A DNA stretch of 64,000 nucleotides from contig NZ_WMEW01000013.1 in NCBI RefSeq assembly GCF_009856355.1, positions 1 through 64,000 of the forward strand, in the 5' to 3' direction. Of the stretch, positions 54,274 to 63,947 are shown piece after piece. Position 1 is the first letter of the stretch. Each line of letters begins with the position of its first letter. Made by a program: the position numbers and the translations under genes. The notes below the pieces were generated by a model that saw only the letters and a program-made list of their open reading frames with translations, did not search any database and was not told the DNA's origin. This DNA is from Halobacillus litoralis. Its GTDB lineage: Bacteria; Bacillota; Bacilli; Bacillales; Halobacillaceae.

Positions 54274-55217
54274 CCTGCTTCCTCCGCTTCCTCCCAGTAT
54301 CTTCGTACCGCACACAGTTCCTTTTCATAAATCGTACCGCGCAGGTCAATGATCTCGATGTTTTTTCCTACATTCGGCGAGTGAAGCATTTTTCCTTCTC
54401 CATAATAGAATCCGACGTGATGCACACGTCCCTGCCCTTCTTCATAGGCGAAAAACAGCAGATCACCGGGCTGCTTTTGATCGATGGGGATGTCCACTCC
54501 CCTGTTCACTTGATCGGTTGCATCACGGGGGATCATGTAGCCGTGCGCCTTATGAAGCGCATAAGCGAAACCCGAGCAGTCGAACCCATACGAACTCATC
54601 CCTCCCCAGAAATAAGGCAGATCGAGGAAGGTTTCTGCCGATTCAATGATGGCAGCACCACTGCCTTTGGGTATCTCTTCGGGCGAAGGATAAACGGACG
54701 CCGCCTCTGCGGAAATATAGCCTTCGCCATGTGGGGTACGGACTTTGATCAGGACCCCCTCCTCTTGAATGACGGGCAGGGATGTCAAATAACTGACCTC
54801 CAGAAATGGCTGACGTTTTTCATCCAGGAGCATCGTTTGTTTATCGTGGACAACGAGCATGCCATTTCCCTGCCATTTAGATTGAGGGAGAGCATTGAGC
54901 TGTCTTTCGGGTATATATCCGGGGTATCCGCGGTCATCTTTTTTTGATGACTGATGGGGAATAATGATGCGGGCCCAGCCATCCTTCATCTCATCGACGA
55001 TCACTTCTTCCCCATATAGAAGCTGGGACTGGACGAGATTATCATCGCACAGCGCCAGTTTCTGCTTATGGTCCAGCTGATCCAGCCATTCAATCATGGA
55101 ACTGACAGATGAAATCCCTGGTTCATCACAATCCCTCGGTGAATCCGGAGCCGTCCAGACCGTGGCTACCGGAACGGCCACCACCCAGACCGTGTCGATC
55201 GCTTTTTTCTTTATCAT
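54270..55217 (-). CDS. ykfC: NlpC/P60 gamma-D-glutamyl-L-diamino acid endopeptidase
   Basis: A 315-residue protein with two SH3-like domains (about 15-180) and a C-terminal NlpC/P60 domain. The catalytic Cys is in [11 protein letters not shown] (about 210), the His in VHHVGFYYG (about 265). It cuts the gamma-D-Glu-diaminopimelate bond of muropeptides. No clear signal peptide, as for B. subtilis YkfC, in keeping with cytosolic recycling. Confidence 0.92.
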   Translation of the reverse strand: MIKKKAIDTVWVVAVPVATVWTAPDSPRDCDEPGISSVSSMIEWLDQLDHKQKLALCDDNLVQSQLLYGEEVIVDEMKDGWARIIIPHQSSKKDDRGYPGYIPERQLNALPQSKWQGNGMLVVHDKQTMLLDEKRQPFLEVSYLTSLPVIQEEGVLIKVRTPHGEGYISAEAASVYPSPEEIPKGSGAAIIESAETFLDLPYFWGGMSSYGFDCSGFAYALHKAHGYMIPRDATDQVNRGVDIPIDQKQPGDLLFFAYEEGQGRVHHVGFYYGEGKMLHSPNVGKNIEIIDLRGTIYEKELCAVRRYWEEAEEAG

Positions 55218-55231
55218 GGTCTTCCTCCTCT

Positions 55232-56329
55232 TTATGAAGTCGTGACATCCTCCCCGGACAAGCGGGTAATTCCGAGCCCCGGAGCCTGTGGGAGAGTCAT
55301 GACCGCCTGATTGTACTGCACGCCCCCTTCCACCGGATCTGTCGTAAGCATGAGGGGGGCATCAAAATCCACTTTTGTTATGTTTTTCTGGCTTGCAGCA
55401 AAATGGGCCGCAGCGGTTATGCCGAGTTTGGTCTCAATCATACTTCCCACCATGCAGGGAATGCCGAAGCTTTCCGCAACCGCGTTGATTTTCAGCGCCT
55501 GGTGGATCCCGCCGCTTTTCATCAACTTTATATTGATCATATCAGCGCTGCCCGTCTTCAACACACGTACAGCATCCTGGGGAGAAAAAACACTTTCATC
55601 AGCCATAATGATTGTATCTACAGCCTCCGTCACCTGCTTGAGTCCATCCATGTCTCCAGCTTTGACCGGCTGTTCCACCAATTCGATCGGAAGCTTCCGT
55701 CTTTCCATCTCGCGAATGGCATTAACAGCCTCCTTTGCTGTCCACGCCTGATTGGCGTCAAGCCGGATGGCGGCTTCCTCTCCTACTCTTTGATGAATCG
55801 CTTGAATTCGTTCGATATCATGGTGGATACTGTCTTTACCAACTTTCACTTTTAATACATGAAATCCCTGCTGGATGTACCCTGCCGCATCATCCGCCAT
55901 TTCCGCTGGTGTATTGACACTGACGGTGTAATCCGTTTCCAGTTGATCTGTCCACCCTCCAAGAAATTGGTAGAGAGGGAGACCGGCCGCTTGGGCAAGT
56001 CCGTCATACAACGCCATATCCACAGCTGCTTTAGCACTGGTGTTCCCGACACAGCTCTTATGGACAGCCTCAAAAACGGCTTCCCTTTTCAATAGATCAG
56101 CACCAGTTATTACCGGCTTCAAAACCTTCTCGATCGTGTACTTGATACTCGCAAGCGATTCACCAGTGATGACATGGGTGGGTGGAGCTTCTCCCCAGCC
56201 TGTCAGACCGTTGTCAAAGTGAATGGTTACGTAGATGGATTCAGCGACGGTCACTGTACGCAGTGCGGTTTTAAAAGGTTTGTGAAGCGGAACGGCTACG
56301 TGTGTGGTTTCTACGGACTGAATTCTCAT
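55232..56329 (-). CDS. ykfB: L-Ala-D/L-Glu epimerase
   Basis: A 365-residue enolase-superfamily enzyme that interconverts L-Ala-D-Glu and L-Ala-L-Glu from murein peptides. Acid/base Lys are in LKVKVGK (about 162) and in NIKLMKSGG (about 266). Metal ligands are RLDANQ (about 190), ELVEQP (about 216) and MADES (about 241). ATG 56329 is used in place of a GTG three codons upstream. Confidence 0.92.
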   Translation of the reverse strand: MRIQSVETTHVAVPLHKPFKTALRTVTVAESIYVTIHFDNGLTGWGEAPPTHVITGESLASIKYTIEKVLKPVITGADLLKREAVFEAVHKSCVGNTSAKAAVDMALYDGLAQAAGLPLYQFLGGWTDQLETDYTVSVNTPAEMADDAAGYIQQGFHVLKVKVGKDSIHHDIERIQAIHQRVGEEAAIRLDANQAWTAKEAVNAIREMERRKLPIELVEQPVKAGDMDGLKQVTEAVDTIIMADESVFSPQDAVRVLKTGSADMINIKLMKSGGIHQALKINAVAESFGIPCMVGSMIETKLGITAAAHFAASQKNITKVDFDAPLMLTTDPVEGGVQYNQAVMTLPQAPGLGITRLSGEDVTTS

Positions 56330-56345
56330 GGCTTCCACCCTTTCC

Positions 56346-57266
56346 TTATTTCACACCTGGTGCCACCCTCAAACATTTCTCCCTGCTGGAAAGCTCCGCC
56401 TCTGCCCCGAGAGGCACAGCATAATGGGGCAGGCAGTGGCCGATTTTAAACCCGGACAGGACCGGCTTTTGAAGGTCAGCAAGGTAATGATGAAACACTT
56501 CCTGAAGTTCGATCGTCTCTTTTCGTTTTTTTGGTTCGGTGTCACTGAAATCACCGACGACAATGCCGGATGCCTCGTCTAGTTTGCCTGCCAGCTTTAA
56601 CTGACTTAAAAAGGAGTCAATCCGGTATGGTTCTTCGCCGACATCTTCTATCAGGAGAAGGCGGTTCCTTGTCTCAATCTCATACGGAGACCCTATGGAA
56701 TTGACGAGAAGAGAAAGATTGCCGCCCACGAGCCTCCCGGAAGCCGTTCCTTTAGAGATTACCTGCAGGGGCGACGTTTGATCGCTGTAAGTAAAAGGCT
56801 CCGGATCAAACAGCTGGGAAAACCGCTGTTTTGACGGATCATCAAAGTCAGGCTTCCCTACATCCGAACTCAACATCGGGCCATGGAACGTGACAAGTCC
56901 CGTCTGGCGCTGGATGGCCGTATGTAAATAGGTAATATCGCTGTAGCCCCAGAATATCTTGGGATTGCTGCGGATCAGGCTGTAATCGATGGAAGCAGCC
57001 AGCCGGCTGGTCCCATATCCCCCTCCAGCGCAGAAAATGCCTTTAATCGCAGGATCTCTGAACATCTGGTGAAGATCGTTCAGTCGTTCCCGGTCTGTTC
57101 CGGCCAGATATCCGTAAGTCCGTTTCACATTAGGGCCGATCCACACGTTCAGCCCGAGAGAACGCAGAAAAGGCAGCGCCTTCGCTAAGGAATCTAAATC
57201 TGGAGGACTGGCCGGAGCAATAACTCCGACCGTATCTCCTTTTTGTAATCGTTGTGGTTTCAGCAT
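56346..57266 (-). CDS. ykfA: LD-carboxypeptidase
   Basis: A 306-residue S66-family serine peptidase that removes the terminal D-Ala from murein tetrapeptides. The nucleophile Ser region is GGYGTSRL (about 83); Glu and His complete the triad in the C-terminal half. First gene of the ykf part. ATG 57266 follows GGAGG; the ATG at 57278 overlaps that site. The order ykfA-B-C-D is as in B. subtilis. Confidence 0.9.
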   Translation of the reverse strand: MLKPQRLQKGDTVGVIAPASPPDLDSLAKALPFLRSLGLNVWIGPNVKRTYGYLAGTDRERLNDLHQMFRDPAIKGIFCAGGGYGTSRLAASIDYSLIRSNPKIFWGYSDITYLHTAIQRQTGLVTFHGPMLSSDVGKPDFDDPSKQRFSQLFDPEPFTYSDQTSPLQVISKGTASGRLVGGNLSLLVNSIGSPYEIETRNRLLLIEDVGEEPYRIDSFLSQLKLAGKLDEASGIVVGDFSDTEPKKRKETIELQEVFHHYLADLQKPVLSGFKIGHCLPHYAVPLGAEAELSSREKCLRVAPGVK

Positions 57267-57283
57267 ATATTCCTCCATAGAGA

Positions 57284-57317
57284 AGAGGCATGCCCGGCTG
57301 GGCCGGGTGCCTCTTTT
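57284..57317 (-). terminator. Hairpin between dppE and ykfA
   Basis: Strong stem AGAGGCACCCGGC with one mismatched or bulged base and a three-base loop. The T-tract is weak (TCTTCTCT). Directly followed by the ykfA ribosome site. May stabilise the dpp mRNA and lower ykf expression. Confidence 0.6.
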
Positions 57318-57321
57318 GTTG

Positions 57322-58947
57322 TTACTTCTTATCTGCCCATTTCAATTCAAGGTAGCCGACAGGGTGACGGATCACATCGGATACGCCTTCTTTCTCAAGC
57401 AGAACGAAGTTGTAGAAGTGTATCGGGAAGATCGGCATGTCTTCAAATAAAATCTTCTCTGCTTCATACATATGCTCCCACCGCTTCGTTTCATCGGTTT
57501 CATTTTTCGCCTGTTCAATAAGTTGATCATACTCTTCATTGGACCATCCCGTACGGTTCATCGAGGAATCCGTGACAAAGCTCTCCAGGAAGTTGATTGG
57601 ATCAGCATAGTCAGCAATAAAGGAGCTCCGTGACAGCTGGTGCTTCAAATCTTTTTGGTTCTGCAGAAATACGTTCCACTCCGCGTTTTCAAGCGTGACA
57701 TCCACATCAAGGTTTTCCTTGAACATCTGCTGGATCGTTTCGGCGACTTTTTTATGAGACTCACTTGTGTTGTAGGAAAGGGTAATCGGAGGCAGTTCAT
57801 CATACCCTTCTTCCTTCATCCCTTCCGCCAGAAGCTTTTCCGCCTCTTCGGCGTTAAACTCGACCAGGTTTCCATTCTGTTCACGGAAATCTTCACCGGA
57901 AGGCCCTTCAAACCCGTGAGAAACAAATCCATGGGCCGGCTCTTCTTTGTTTTTCGTTACATAATCAACAATGTCCTGCTGGTTGACAGCCATTGCAAGA
58001 GCCTGTCTAATCTTCTTGTTCTGGAAGGGTTCTTCGTTCACATTAAAACGATAAAAATAGGTGCCGGCCTGATCCTGGACCTTCAGCTGATCACTTTCCA
58101 TCAACTCTTCGGACATATCGGAAGGGATATTCGTCGTATCCAGCTCTCCACTTTCATACATCTGATACTCGGTATTGGTATCGTTCACCATGGCCCAGTG
58201 AACTTCATCCAGTTTGACCGTATCCTTGTCCCAGTAATTTTCATTTTTCTTAAAGGTCATTTCACTGTCATGCTTCCACTCATCCAAGGTAAATGGACCG
58301 TTTCCTACAAAGCTGTCCGCTTCCGCAAACCATTCCGCATTCTCTTCCGCCACACTTTCGTTGATCGGGAAGAACGCCGGGTTGGAGATAATATTCAAAA
58401 AGTAGCCCGTCGGTGAGGAGAGTGTTACTTTCAATTCCTTGTCACTGACCGCTTCCACCATCACATCTTCCTTCGCCCCATCTCCATTGTTAAATGCTTC
58501 TCCACCTTCAATGAAGTAGCCGAGAAACGCAGCCGGTGAGGCTGTTTCCGGATCCAGCAGACGTTTCCAGGCAAACTCGAAATCGCCTGCTGTTACATCA
58601 TCGCCGTTGGACCATTTGGCATCCTCGCGAATCATAAACGTGTAAACCTTACCGTCTTCGGACACTTCCCACTCTTCAGCCGCTGCGGGCTCAGGCTGGT
58701 GGTCCTTACCGAGACGGGTCATCCCTTCCATCAAGTTGTTCAAGGCATTCCAGGAAACGGAATCAAACCCCATCGGAGGATCAAAGGACGTCGGTTCCTC
58801 TCCATTGTTCAGCATCAGTGTTTTGGTATCCCCTGAATCTGCCTGTTCTCCTTCCGGACTATCCCCTTCACTCGAACTGTTCGCTGTACAGGCCGCCAGT
58901 ACAGCAATCAAAGCAATCCCCCATAAAACATACAGCCACTTTTTCAT
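57322..58947 (-). CDS. dppE: Dipeptide-binding lipoprotein DppE
   Basis: A 541-residue extracellular solute-binding protein of the SBP_bac_5 family. A signal peptide ends in a lipobox with Cys at residue 20 (LAACTAN), then a Ser/Glu-rich linker. The SBP domain contains the typical NGEEPTSFDP start and WSNGDDVTAGDFEFAWKR. Binds di/oligopeptides for the DppBCD pore. Confidence 0.94.
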   Translation of the reverse strand: MKKWLYVLWGIALIAVLAACTANSSSEGDSPEGEQADSGDTKTLMLNNGEEPTSFDPPMGFDSVSWNALNNLMEGMTRLGKDHQPEPAAAEEWEVSEDGKVYTFMIREDAKWSNGDDVTAGDFEFAWKRLLDPETASPAAFLGYFIEGGEAFNNGDGAKEDVMVEAVSDKELKVTLSSPTGYFLNIISNPAFFPINESVAEENAEWFAEADSFVGNGPFTLDEWKHDSEMTFKKNENYWDKDTVKLDEVHWAMVNDTNTEYQMYESGELDTTNIPSDMSEELMESDQLKVQDQAGTYFYRFNVNEEPFQNKKIRQALAMAVNQQDIVDYVTKNKEEPAHGFVSHGFEGPSGEDFREQNGNLVEFNAEEAEKLLAEGMKEEGYDELPPITLSYNTSESHKKVAETIQQMFKENLDVDVTLENAEWNVFLQNQKDLKHQLSRSSFIADYADPINFLESFVTDSSMNRTGWSNEEYDQLIEQAKNETDETKRWEHMYEAEKILFEDMPIFPIHFYNFVLLEKEGVSDVIRHPVGYLELKWADKK

Positions 58948-58967
58948 CCTGCTACCCCTCTCTGTGA

Positions 58968-59972
58968 TTATGATTGAATGGTTGCTGCGTGCTTCTTCGC
59001 CCGTTCATCCTGAAGCCAGCAGTCCACCTCATGTGTTTCGCTTCGGACCGTAGAATACGGATAAACCCTGCTGCACACTTCCATGGCAGCCGGACAACGG
59101 GCGGTGAATGGACACCCCCCGGGTGGAGAAAATAAATCCGGAGGCGTACCGTCAATCGGTATCAGCTTTTCTCCTTTTTGATCCAGACGGGGAACGGAAT
59201 GCAGCAGTCCTTTCGTATAAGGATGCTGTGGTTCGTAAAAAATTTCCCGTCTCGTCCCTGTTTCAACGACTTTCCCTGCATACATGACGGCAATTCGATC
59301 GGCCACTTTCGCAACGACCCCCAGATCGTGAGTGATAAGAATGATCGAAACACCGGTTTCCTTTTGAATTTTGTCAAACAGCTGCAGGATCTGCGCCTGA
59401 ATCGTCACATCAAGCGCTGTGGTCGGTTCATCGGCAATCAAAAGCTCCGGTTCACATATTAAAGCCATAGCAATGACGATCCGCTGCCGCATTCCCCCGG
59501 AAAACTGGTAGGGATACTGCTTCATCCGTTCATCAGGGTTCGGAATGCCGACGAGGTTCAACATATCTACAGCCTGGGCATCCGCTTCTTTTTTAGTTAC
59601 CTTGCGGTGCTGTCTGAGCCCTTCCGTAAGCTGATCCCCGACAGTCAAAGTCGGATTCAATGCCGTCATCGGATCCTGAAAGATCATGGATATGTCGACC
59701 CCTCGGATGCCTCTCATTTTTCTGTCGGACAGTTTGGTCATGTCCTCTCCCTTAAAACGGATGCTTCCCTCTTTGATATGTCCCGGCGGGGTAGGGATTA
59801 AGCCCATAATGCTTGAGGCTGTTACACTTTTGCCACATCCCGATTCTCCCACAACCGCGAGCGTCTCCCCTTCATAAAGGTCGAGGTTGACCCCGCGTAC
59901 CGCCTGTACTTCTCCTCCAAACGTCGTAAAGGAGATATGCAGATTATGAATCTCAAGAATTTTGTTCACCAT
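58968..59972 (-). CDS. dppD: Dipeptide ABC transporter ATP-binding protein DppD
   Basis: A 334-residue ATPase: Walker [10 protein letters not shown] near 40, signature FSGGMRQR near 155, Walker B LLIADEPTTALD near 175, and a C-terminal Cys-containing oligopeptide domain. ATG 59972, two bases after dppC, whose last codons include the AGGAGG site. Confidence 0.94.
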   Translation of the reverse strand: MVNKILEIHNLHISFTTFGGEVQAVRGVNLDLYEGETLAVVGESGCGKSVTASSIMGLIPTPPGHIKEGSIRFKGEDMTKLSDRKMRGIRGVDISMIFQDPMTALNPTLTVGDQLTEGLRQHRKVTKKEADAQAVDMLNLVGIPNPDERMKQYPYQFSGGMRQRIVIAMALICEPELLIADEPTTALDVTIQAQILQLFDKIQKETGVSIILITHDLGVVAKVADRIAVMYAGKVVETGTRREIFYEPQHPYTKGLLHSVPRLDQKGEKLIPIDGTPPDLFSPPGGCPFTARCPAAMEVCSRVYPYSTVRSETHEVDCWLQDERAKKHAATIQS

Positions 59973-59974
59973 AC

Positions 59975-60931
59975 TCACCTCCTTAAACGCGGATCGAGCG
60001 CATCCTGCAGCCCGTCCCCGAGAACATTAAATGCAAACATCGTTGCTGAAATAAAGAAGGCCGGAAAAAACAAGCGCCACCAGTCTCCCGACAAAATCAC
60101 ACCGAGGGCATCGTTTGCCATGACTCCCCAGCTGGCATAAGGAGACTGGATGCCAAGGCCGAGAAAGCTTAAAAAGGCTTCAGCAAATATCGCAGTCGGA
60201 ACGGTCAGCGTCATTTGGACAATGATCGGCCCCATCGTATTAGGCAGCAGGTTTTTCTGAATGATGCGTTTGGTTTTGGCACCAAAAGACTGCGACGCCA
60301 TGACAAATTCATGGTGCTTCAGCTGCAGAACCTGTCCACGCACGATCCTCGCCATGCCCACCCAGCCAGTTACCGTAAGAGCAATAATAATCGTCAACAG
60401 ACTCGGTCCCATCACCACTAACAGAAGAATGACGACGAGCAGGTAAGGAAGGCCGTATAAAATTTCAACGATCCGCATCATCACATTGTCTGTGCGTCCC
60501 CCTTTGTAACCGGAGAGGCCTCCATAAACGACTCCGATAAAGAAATCGATCAGGGCGGCCATCAAACCGACAAACAACGAGATCCTGGCTCCATACCACG
60601 TCCTTGTGAACACATCCCGGCCAAGTTCATCCGTTCCGAACCAGTGGTCCATGGAAGGAGGCTGGTTTTGATCAGCCAGCGAAGCCTCGGACACGGTATA
60701 CGGAGAAATCCATGGGCCGATGACCGCCATCACGGCAAGGAAAATGAGAAACACAAATCCTGTCATCGCCAGCTTATTCTTTCTGAGCCTGCGCCAGGCA
60801 TCCTCCCAGTACGAAAGGGAAGGACGGACCACAGATTCGGCTTCATCGATGTTTTTTTCCTTCGGCTGAAACCATTCATCGGGAATCGAGGACCGGGAAT
60901 TGTCCGGGTGCTTTTCTTTTAAAGCAGACAT
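59975..60931 (-). CDS. dppC: Dipeptide ABC transporter permease DppC
   Basis: A 318-residue permease with an N-terminal cytosolic extension of about 50 residues and six membrane helices. The binding-protein-dependent transport motif EAFLSFLGLG is near 245. Coupled with dppB. Confidence 0.94.
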   Translation of the reverse strand: MSALKEKHPDNSRSSIPDEWFQPKEKNIDEAESVVRPSLSYWEDAWRRLRKNKLAMTGFVFLIFLAVMAVIGPWISPYTVSEASLADQNQPPSMDHWFGTDELGRDVFTRTWYGARISLFVGLMAALIDFFIGVVYGGLSGYKGGRTDNVMMRIVEILYGLPYLLVVILLLVVMGPSLLTIIIALTVTGWVGMARIVRGQVLQLKHHEFVMASQSFGAKTKRIIQKNLLPNTMGPIIVQMTLTVPTAIFAEAFLSFLGLGIQSPYASWGVMANDALGVILSGDWWRLFFPAFFISATMFAFNVLGDGLQDALDPRLRR

Positions 60932-60932
60932 A

Positions 60933-61868
60933 TCAGCTGCTCCCTCCTTCCTTATGAAGTTTGATACGCGGATCTAAAAATCCATAAGCTATGTCAACAA
61001 GGAACAGCATGAACACAAGAAAGGCGCTGTAAAACACGGTCGTCCCCATAATGACTGGATAGTCCCGCTGGTTGATCCCTTCTACGAAATATTTGCCCAT
61101 CCCGGGGATCGCAAATATTTTTTCGATGACAAACGTTCCTGTCAGGATTCCGGCTAGAAGCGTCCCCATGATGGTCACCACCGGCATCAGGGCATTTTTC
61201 AATGCATGTTTGACTATGATCTTGTAGGGAGAAAGCCCTTTGGCACGGGCAGTTTTTATGTAGTCCTGGGTCAGGGTTTCCAACATACTTGACCGTGTCA
61301 GCCTGGCGATGATCGCCATCGGCCCCGTGGCCAGCGCGAGTACAGGAAGAACCATATGTGCAGGAGAACTCCATGTCGCGGCCGGAAGCCACTCCAGCTG
61401 GACAGCCAGCTGTTGAATCAACATGGTAGCCAGAACAAAGTTCGGAATGGAAATGCCGAGAACCGCGATGGTCATCGCCATGTAATCGATGACATGGTTA
61501 TGTTTTAAAGCCGCAAACACTCCGAGGGCCACCCCGGAAATAAGCGCGATCAAAACAGTCCAGATCCCCAGTTCTGCAGAGATGGGAAAACCACGGCCGA
61601 GCAGAGCATTCACCGTTTCCGTCGGCTGCTTAATCGATGGCCCGAAATCAAGGGTGATGATCGACTTTAAATAAAGCACATACTGGACAGCGAGCGGTTC
61701 ATGTAAGTGGTAATGTTCCTCTAAATTCTGCTGCACCACTGCATTCGTTGTCCGTTCCTCGTTAAACGGTGATCCCGGAATAAGGTTCATCAGGAAAAAC
61801 GTTAACGTGGCGATGATAAAGACGGTGACGATCATATAGACAAAGCGTTTTACTATGTATGTAACCAA
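60933..61868 (-). CDS. dppB: Dipeptide ABC transporter permease DppB
   Basis: A 311-residue permease with six helices and the EAA-like loop RAKGLSPYKI near 212. Start is TTG at 61868 with GGAGGG eight bases upstream; no ATG fits. Follows dppA by 15 bases. Confidence 0.93.
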   Translation of the reverse strand: MVTYIVKRFVYMIVTVFIIATLTFFLMNLIPGSPFNEERTTNAVVQQNLEEHYHLHEPLAVQYVLYLKSIITLDFGPSIKQPTETVNALLGRGFPISAELGIWTVLIALISGVALGVFAALKHNHVIDYMAMTIAVLGISIPNFVLATMLIQQLAVQLEWLPAATWSSPAHMVLPVLALATGPMAIIARLTRSSMLETLTQDYIKTARAKGLSPYKIIVKHALKNALMPVVTIMGTLLAGILTGTFVIEKIFAIPGMGKYFVEGINQRDYPVIMGTTVFYSAFLVFMLFLVDIAYGFLDPRIKLHKEGGSS

Positions 61869-61883
61869 GCGCTTCTCCCTCCT

Positions 61884-62708
61884 TCAGCTCGATGTGGCCT
61901 GCATAGCGAGTTCTGTCATGACGAGCATCGCCTGGTAGGCTTCCAATAGATGGGCGGCCTTGAAACGGACCGTCGTCGACTCAGGGTCGAGTTCGGTTCC
62001 CGGCATGAGATGAGCCCATTCCGCCTGTCCATAGTTCATGAATTCAATCTTCAGCTCAGGATGCTCCGGTGGTGTAAGCGGCTTGATTTCGGCCCGTTTG
62101 TCTATGGCCAGAGCGGTTCGTTCACGGAGGAGTTCCCCGGCTTTTTTCGGCGTCAGGCTCTTCACAGCTGTACGGGAAATCGTTTCTTTCACGGGCGCTG
62201 TCACGATATCCGGGATCAAAGCTTCTGCTTCAGCCGCTGCACAATCATCCCCAGCCACCATGAGTACGGGGACACCGTAATAGCCGGCCATTAACGCATT
62301 GAACCCCAGTTCCCCGACAGGCCTGTCATTGATAAAGAAATGGCGTACCCCGAACGTCATGGAATGCGACAGCACCCCTTTTTGTGCAGCTCTTGCGTGA
62401 TACCCGATAAACAGGGCCCCATCAAAACCTCCATCAAGCCCCTGCACCATGGAATAAGGTTTCACACTTCCAGTAATGAGCGACACATCGGGATGAATGT
62501 CATCAATGAGCAGATTATTCATTTTCGAATGACTGTCGTTGACGAGAATCTCCGTCGCTCCTTTTCGAAACGCTTCTTCAATCACATGATTCGTTTCCTG
62601 TGTCATGATTTTCCTGGCGCGTTCATAATTGTGTTCGGACGAATCGACGAAGGTATGATCGGGAACTCCTGTTATTCCCTCCATGTCGACAGAAAGATAC
62701 AGCTTCAT
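61884..62708 (-). CDS. dppA: D-aminopeptidase DppA
   Basis: A 274-residue zinc peptidase that releases D-Ala from D-Ala-peptides, matching B. subtilis DppA in length and sequence (MKLYLSVDMEGITG start, with Asp and Glu metal ligands; VNDSHSKMNN near 53; GYHARA near 105; SHSMTFGVRHF near 116). A reading frame of 48 codons further upstream is not used, as AGGAAGG lies before this ATG. First gene of the operon. Confidence 0.95.
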   Translation of the reverse strand: MKLYLSVDMEGITGVPDHTFVDSSEHNYERARKIMTQETNHVIEEAFRKGATEILVNDSHSKMNNLLIDDIHPDVSLITGSVKPYSMVQGLDGGFDGALFIGYHARAAQKGVLSHSMTFGVRHFFINDRPVGELGFNALMAGYYGVPVLMVAGDDCAAAEAEALIPDIVTAPVKETISRTAVKSLTPKKAGELLRERTALAIDKRAEIKPLTPPEHPELKIEFMNYGQAEWAHLMPGTELDPESTTVRFKAAHLLEAYQAMLVMTELAMQATSS

Positions 62709-62748
62709 ACATTTCCTTCCTCTCTGGACATTTTGTGTTAAAATTTCT

Positions 62749-62763
62749 AATTTTCTCATAACT
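62749..62763. promoter_or_regulatory. CodY-like box at the dpp promoter
   Basis: AATTTTCTCATAACT matches 12 of 15 positions of the CodY consensus AATTTTCWGAAAATT. It overlaps the -10 of the operon promoter. B. subtilis dpp is a classic CodY target, repressed in rich medium. Confidence 0.65.
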
Positions 62764-62789
62764 TTACCAATAAAAAGGAAAGATTTCAA
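62761..62789 (-). promoter_or_regulatory. Sigma-A promoter of the dpp-ykf operon
   Basis: On the reverse strand TTGAAA (62784-62789), 17-base spacer, TAAAGT (62761-62766), about 50 bases upstream of dppA. Confidence 0.6.
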
Positions 62790-62880
62790 GATGGAAAACG
62801 AACTATGAAATATTATTTCAAACCGCAGTATCCCCCGGATCCTGTGTATCACTGATGGTTTTCGACAAGTTCAGCTGTAA

Positions 62881-62919
62881 AAAAAACAAAAGAAAAACCG
62901 CCGGATTTCCCGACGGTCT
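62881..62919 (-). terminator. Terminator of the deaminase gene
   Basis: Eight-bp stem ACCGCCGG / CCGACGGT with one G-T pair, five-base loop, then TTTTTCTTTTGTTTTTTTT on the reverse strand. Confidence 0.8.
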
Positions 62920-63363
62920 TCATTCAAACAGTACTATTCCTTCCTCGTTCAACACTTTTCCTTTCACAACAGGATGGTGGGGGCTTGCTTTAAATACCTC
63001 TTTACTGGAAATCATGATCCCTCCGCCCGTTTTCTCAGCCATCTGCTTATTCGAAGCACTGTATATCAACCGGCCGATGCCGGTAAATACAAGGGCACCG
63101 GCACACATGACACACGGTTCACAGCTCGTATACAAGGTATAGTCTCCTAAGTCTCTCGTTCCTGTCTCCCTGCAGAACCGCCTGATCAATGCAAGCTCCG
63201 CATGATGGGTCGGATCGTTTTTGGTATGCACCTGATTTCCTTCCTCCATAAGTATGACACCGTCCTTAACAAGAAGGGCGCCGAATGGTGCATTCCCCTG
63301 TTTTTTTGAATCCTCAGCTATTTCAATCGCACGACGGATCATCCGTTCATCCTCCATCATCAT
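62920..63363 (-). CDS. Nucleoside deaminase (guanine deaminase-like)
   Basis: A 147-residue CDA-fold zinc deaminase. HAELALIR near 54 (His ligand and catalytic Glu) and SCEPCVMC near 80 (two Cys ligands) are intact. Size and sequence fit the GuaD/TadA-like family; guanine deaminase is the likeliest, but TadA-type or other purine activity is possible. The first three codons are all Met; GGAG lies upstream of the first. Confidence 0.85.
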   Translation of the reverse strand: MMMEDERMIRRAIEIAEDSKKQGNAPFGALLVKDGVILMEEGNQVHTKNDPTHHAELALIRRFCRETGTRDLGDYTLYTSCEPCVMCAGALVFTGIGRLIYSASNKQMAEKTGGGIMISSKEVFKASPHHPVVKGKVLNEEGIVLFE

Positions 63364-63460
63364 CCCCCAACTCCTTTCTGTTTCTTTATGTTCCCTGAGC
63401 TGGGATCTCCTATGCTTTCTTCCACCTATGAAAAAGAGAGACGCATCGTAATCGTCTCCC

Positions 63461-63607
63461 TTAAAGTAATCGAATGTGTGTAATTTTCGTTTCCGGAAAT
63501 TGTCTCATATGGCTTTCCCGGGCCTGTTCCCGGTGAGCAGCGAATACGGGAACACGTTTGACTACACCGGACTTAGCCTGGTAGTAGATCAAGTACTTCT
63601 CCTGCAT
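63461..63607 (-). CDS. Small uncharacterised protein
   Basis: A 48-residue basic protein (MQEKYLIYYQAKSGVVKRVPVF-like start, HIRLL end). AAAGGAG lies eight bases before the ATG, and a perfect TATAAT lies on the reverse strand at about 63656-63661. No family recognised; no signal peptide. Confidence 0.6.
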   Translation of the reverse strand: MQEKYLIYYQAKSGVVKRVPVFAAHREQARESHMRQFPETKITHIRLL

Positions 63608-63698
63608 CAGGACGCTCCTTTCTATAAACAACAGATGATCGTTACAAGTATCTGCTATATTATAGAAAACTATACCTGCTGACGTCCCGGCGGATGAC

Positions 63699-63947
63699 TT
63701 ATCCACTTTCTCTTTTCGTCCACTCGACCGCAGACTGGATGCCTACTGTCATCCCCGCTCCCGCCAGGAAAACCATCCCGTAGAAGGATACCAGTAAAGG
63801 GCCTGGAATTCCTGCAGCAACCCCGGCCGCACATGCTCCGCCAAAAGCAGGAACAGCGATCCAAAGAACAGATATCCCCCTTATCTTCCTTTCGATCAAA
63901 GCTCCTGAGACAAACATGCCGGCTGCCATCCATAACAAAAGCGTCAT
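63699..63947 (-). CDS. Small membrane protein
   Basis: An 82-residue protein with about three hydrophobic helices (2-20, 30-48, 50-70) and a polar end. ATG 63947 follows AAGGAGG; the longer frame to 63968 does not add a site. No family recognised. The 50 bases to the window edge hold no feature I can support. Confidence 0.65.
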   Translation of the reverse strand: MTLLLWMAAGMFVSGALIERKIRGISVLWIAVPAFGGACAAGVAAGIPGPLLVSFYGMVFLAGAGMTVGIQSAVEWTKRESG

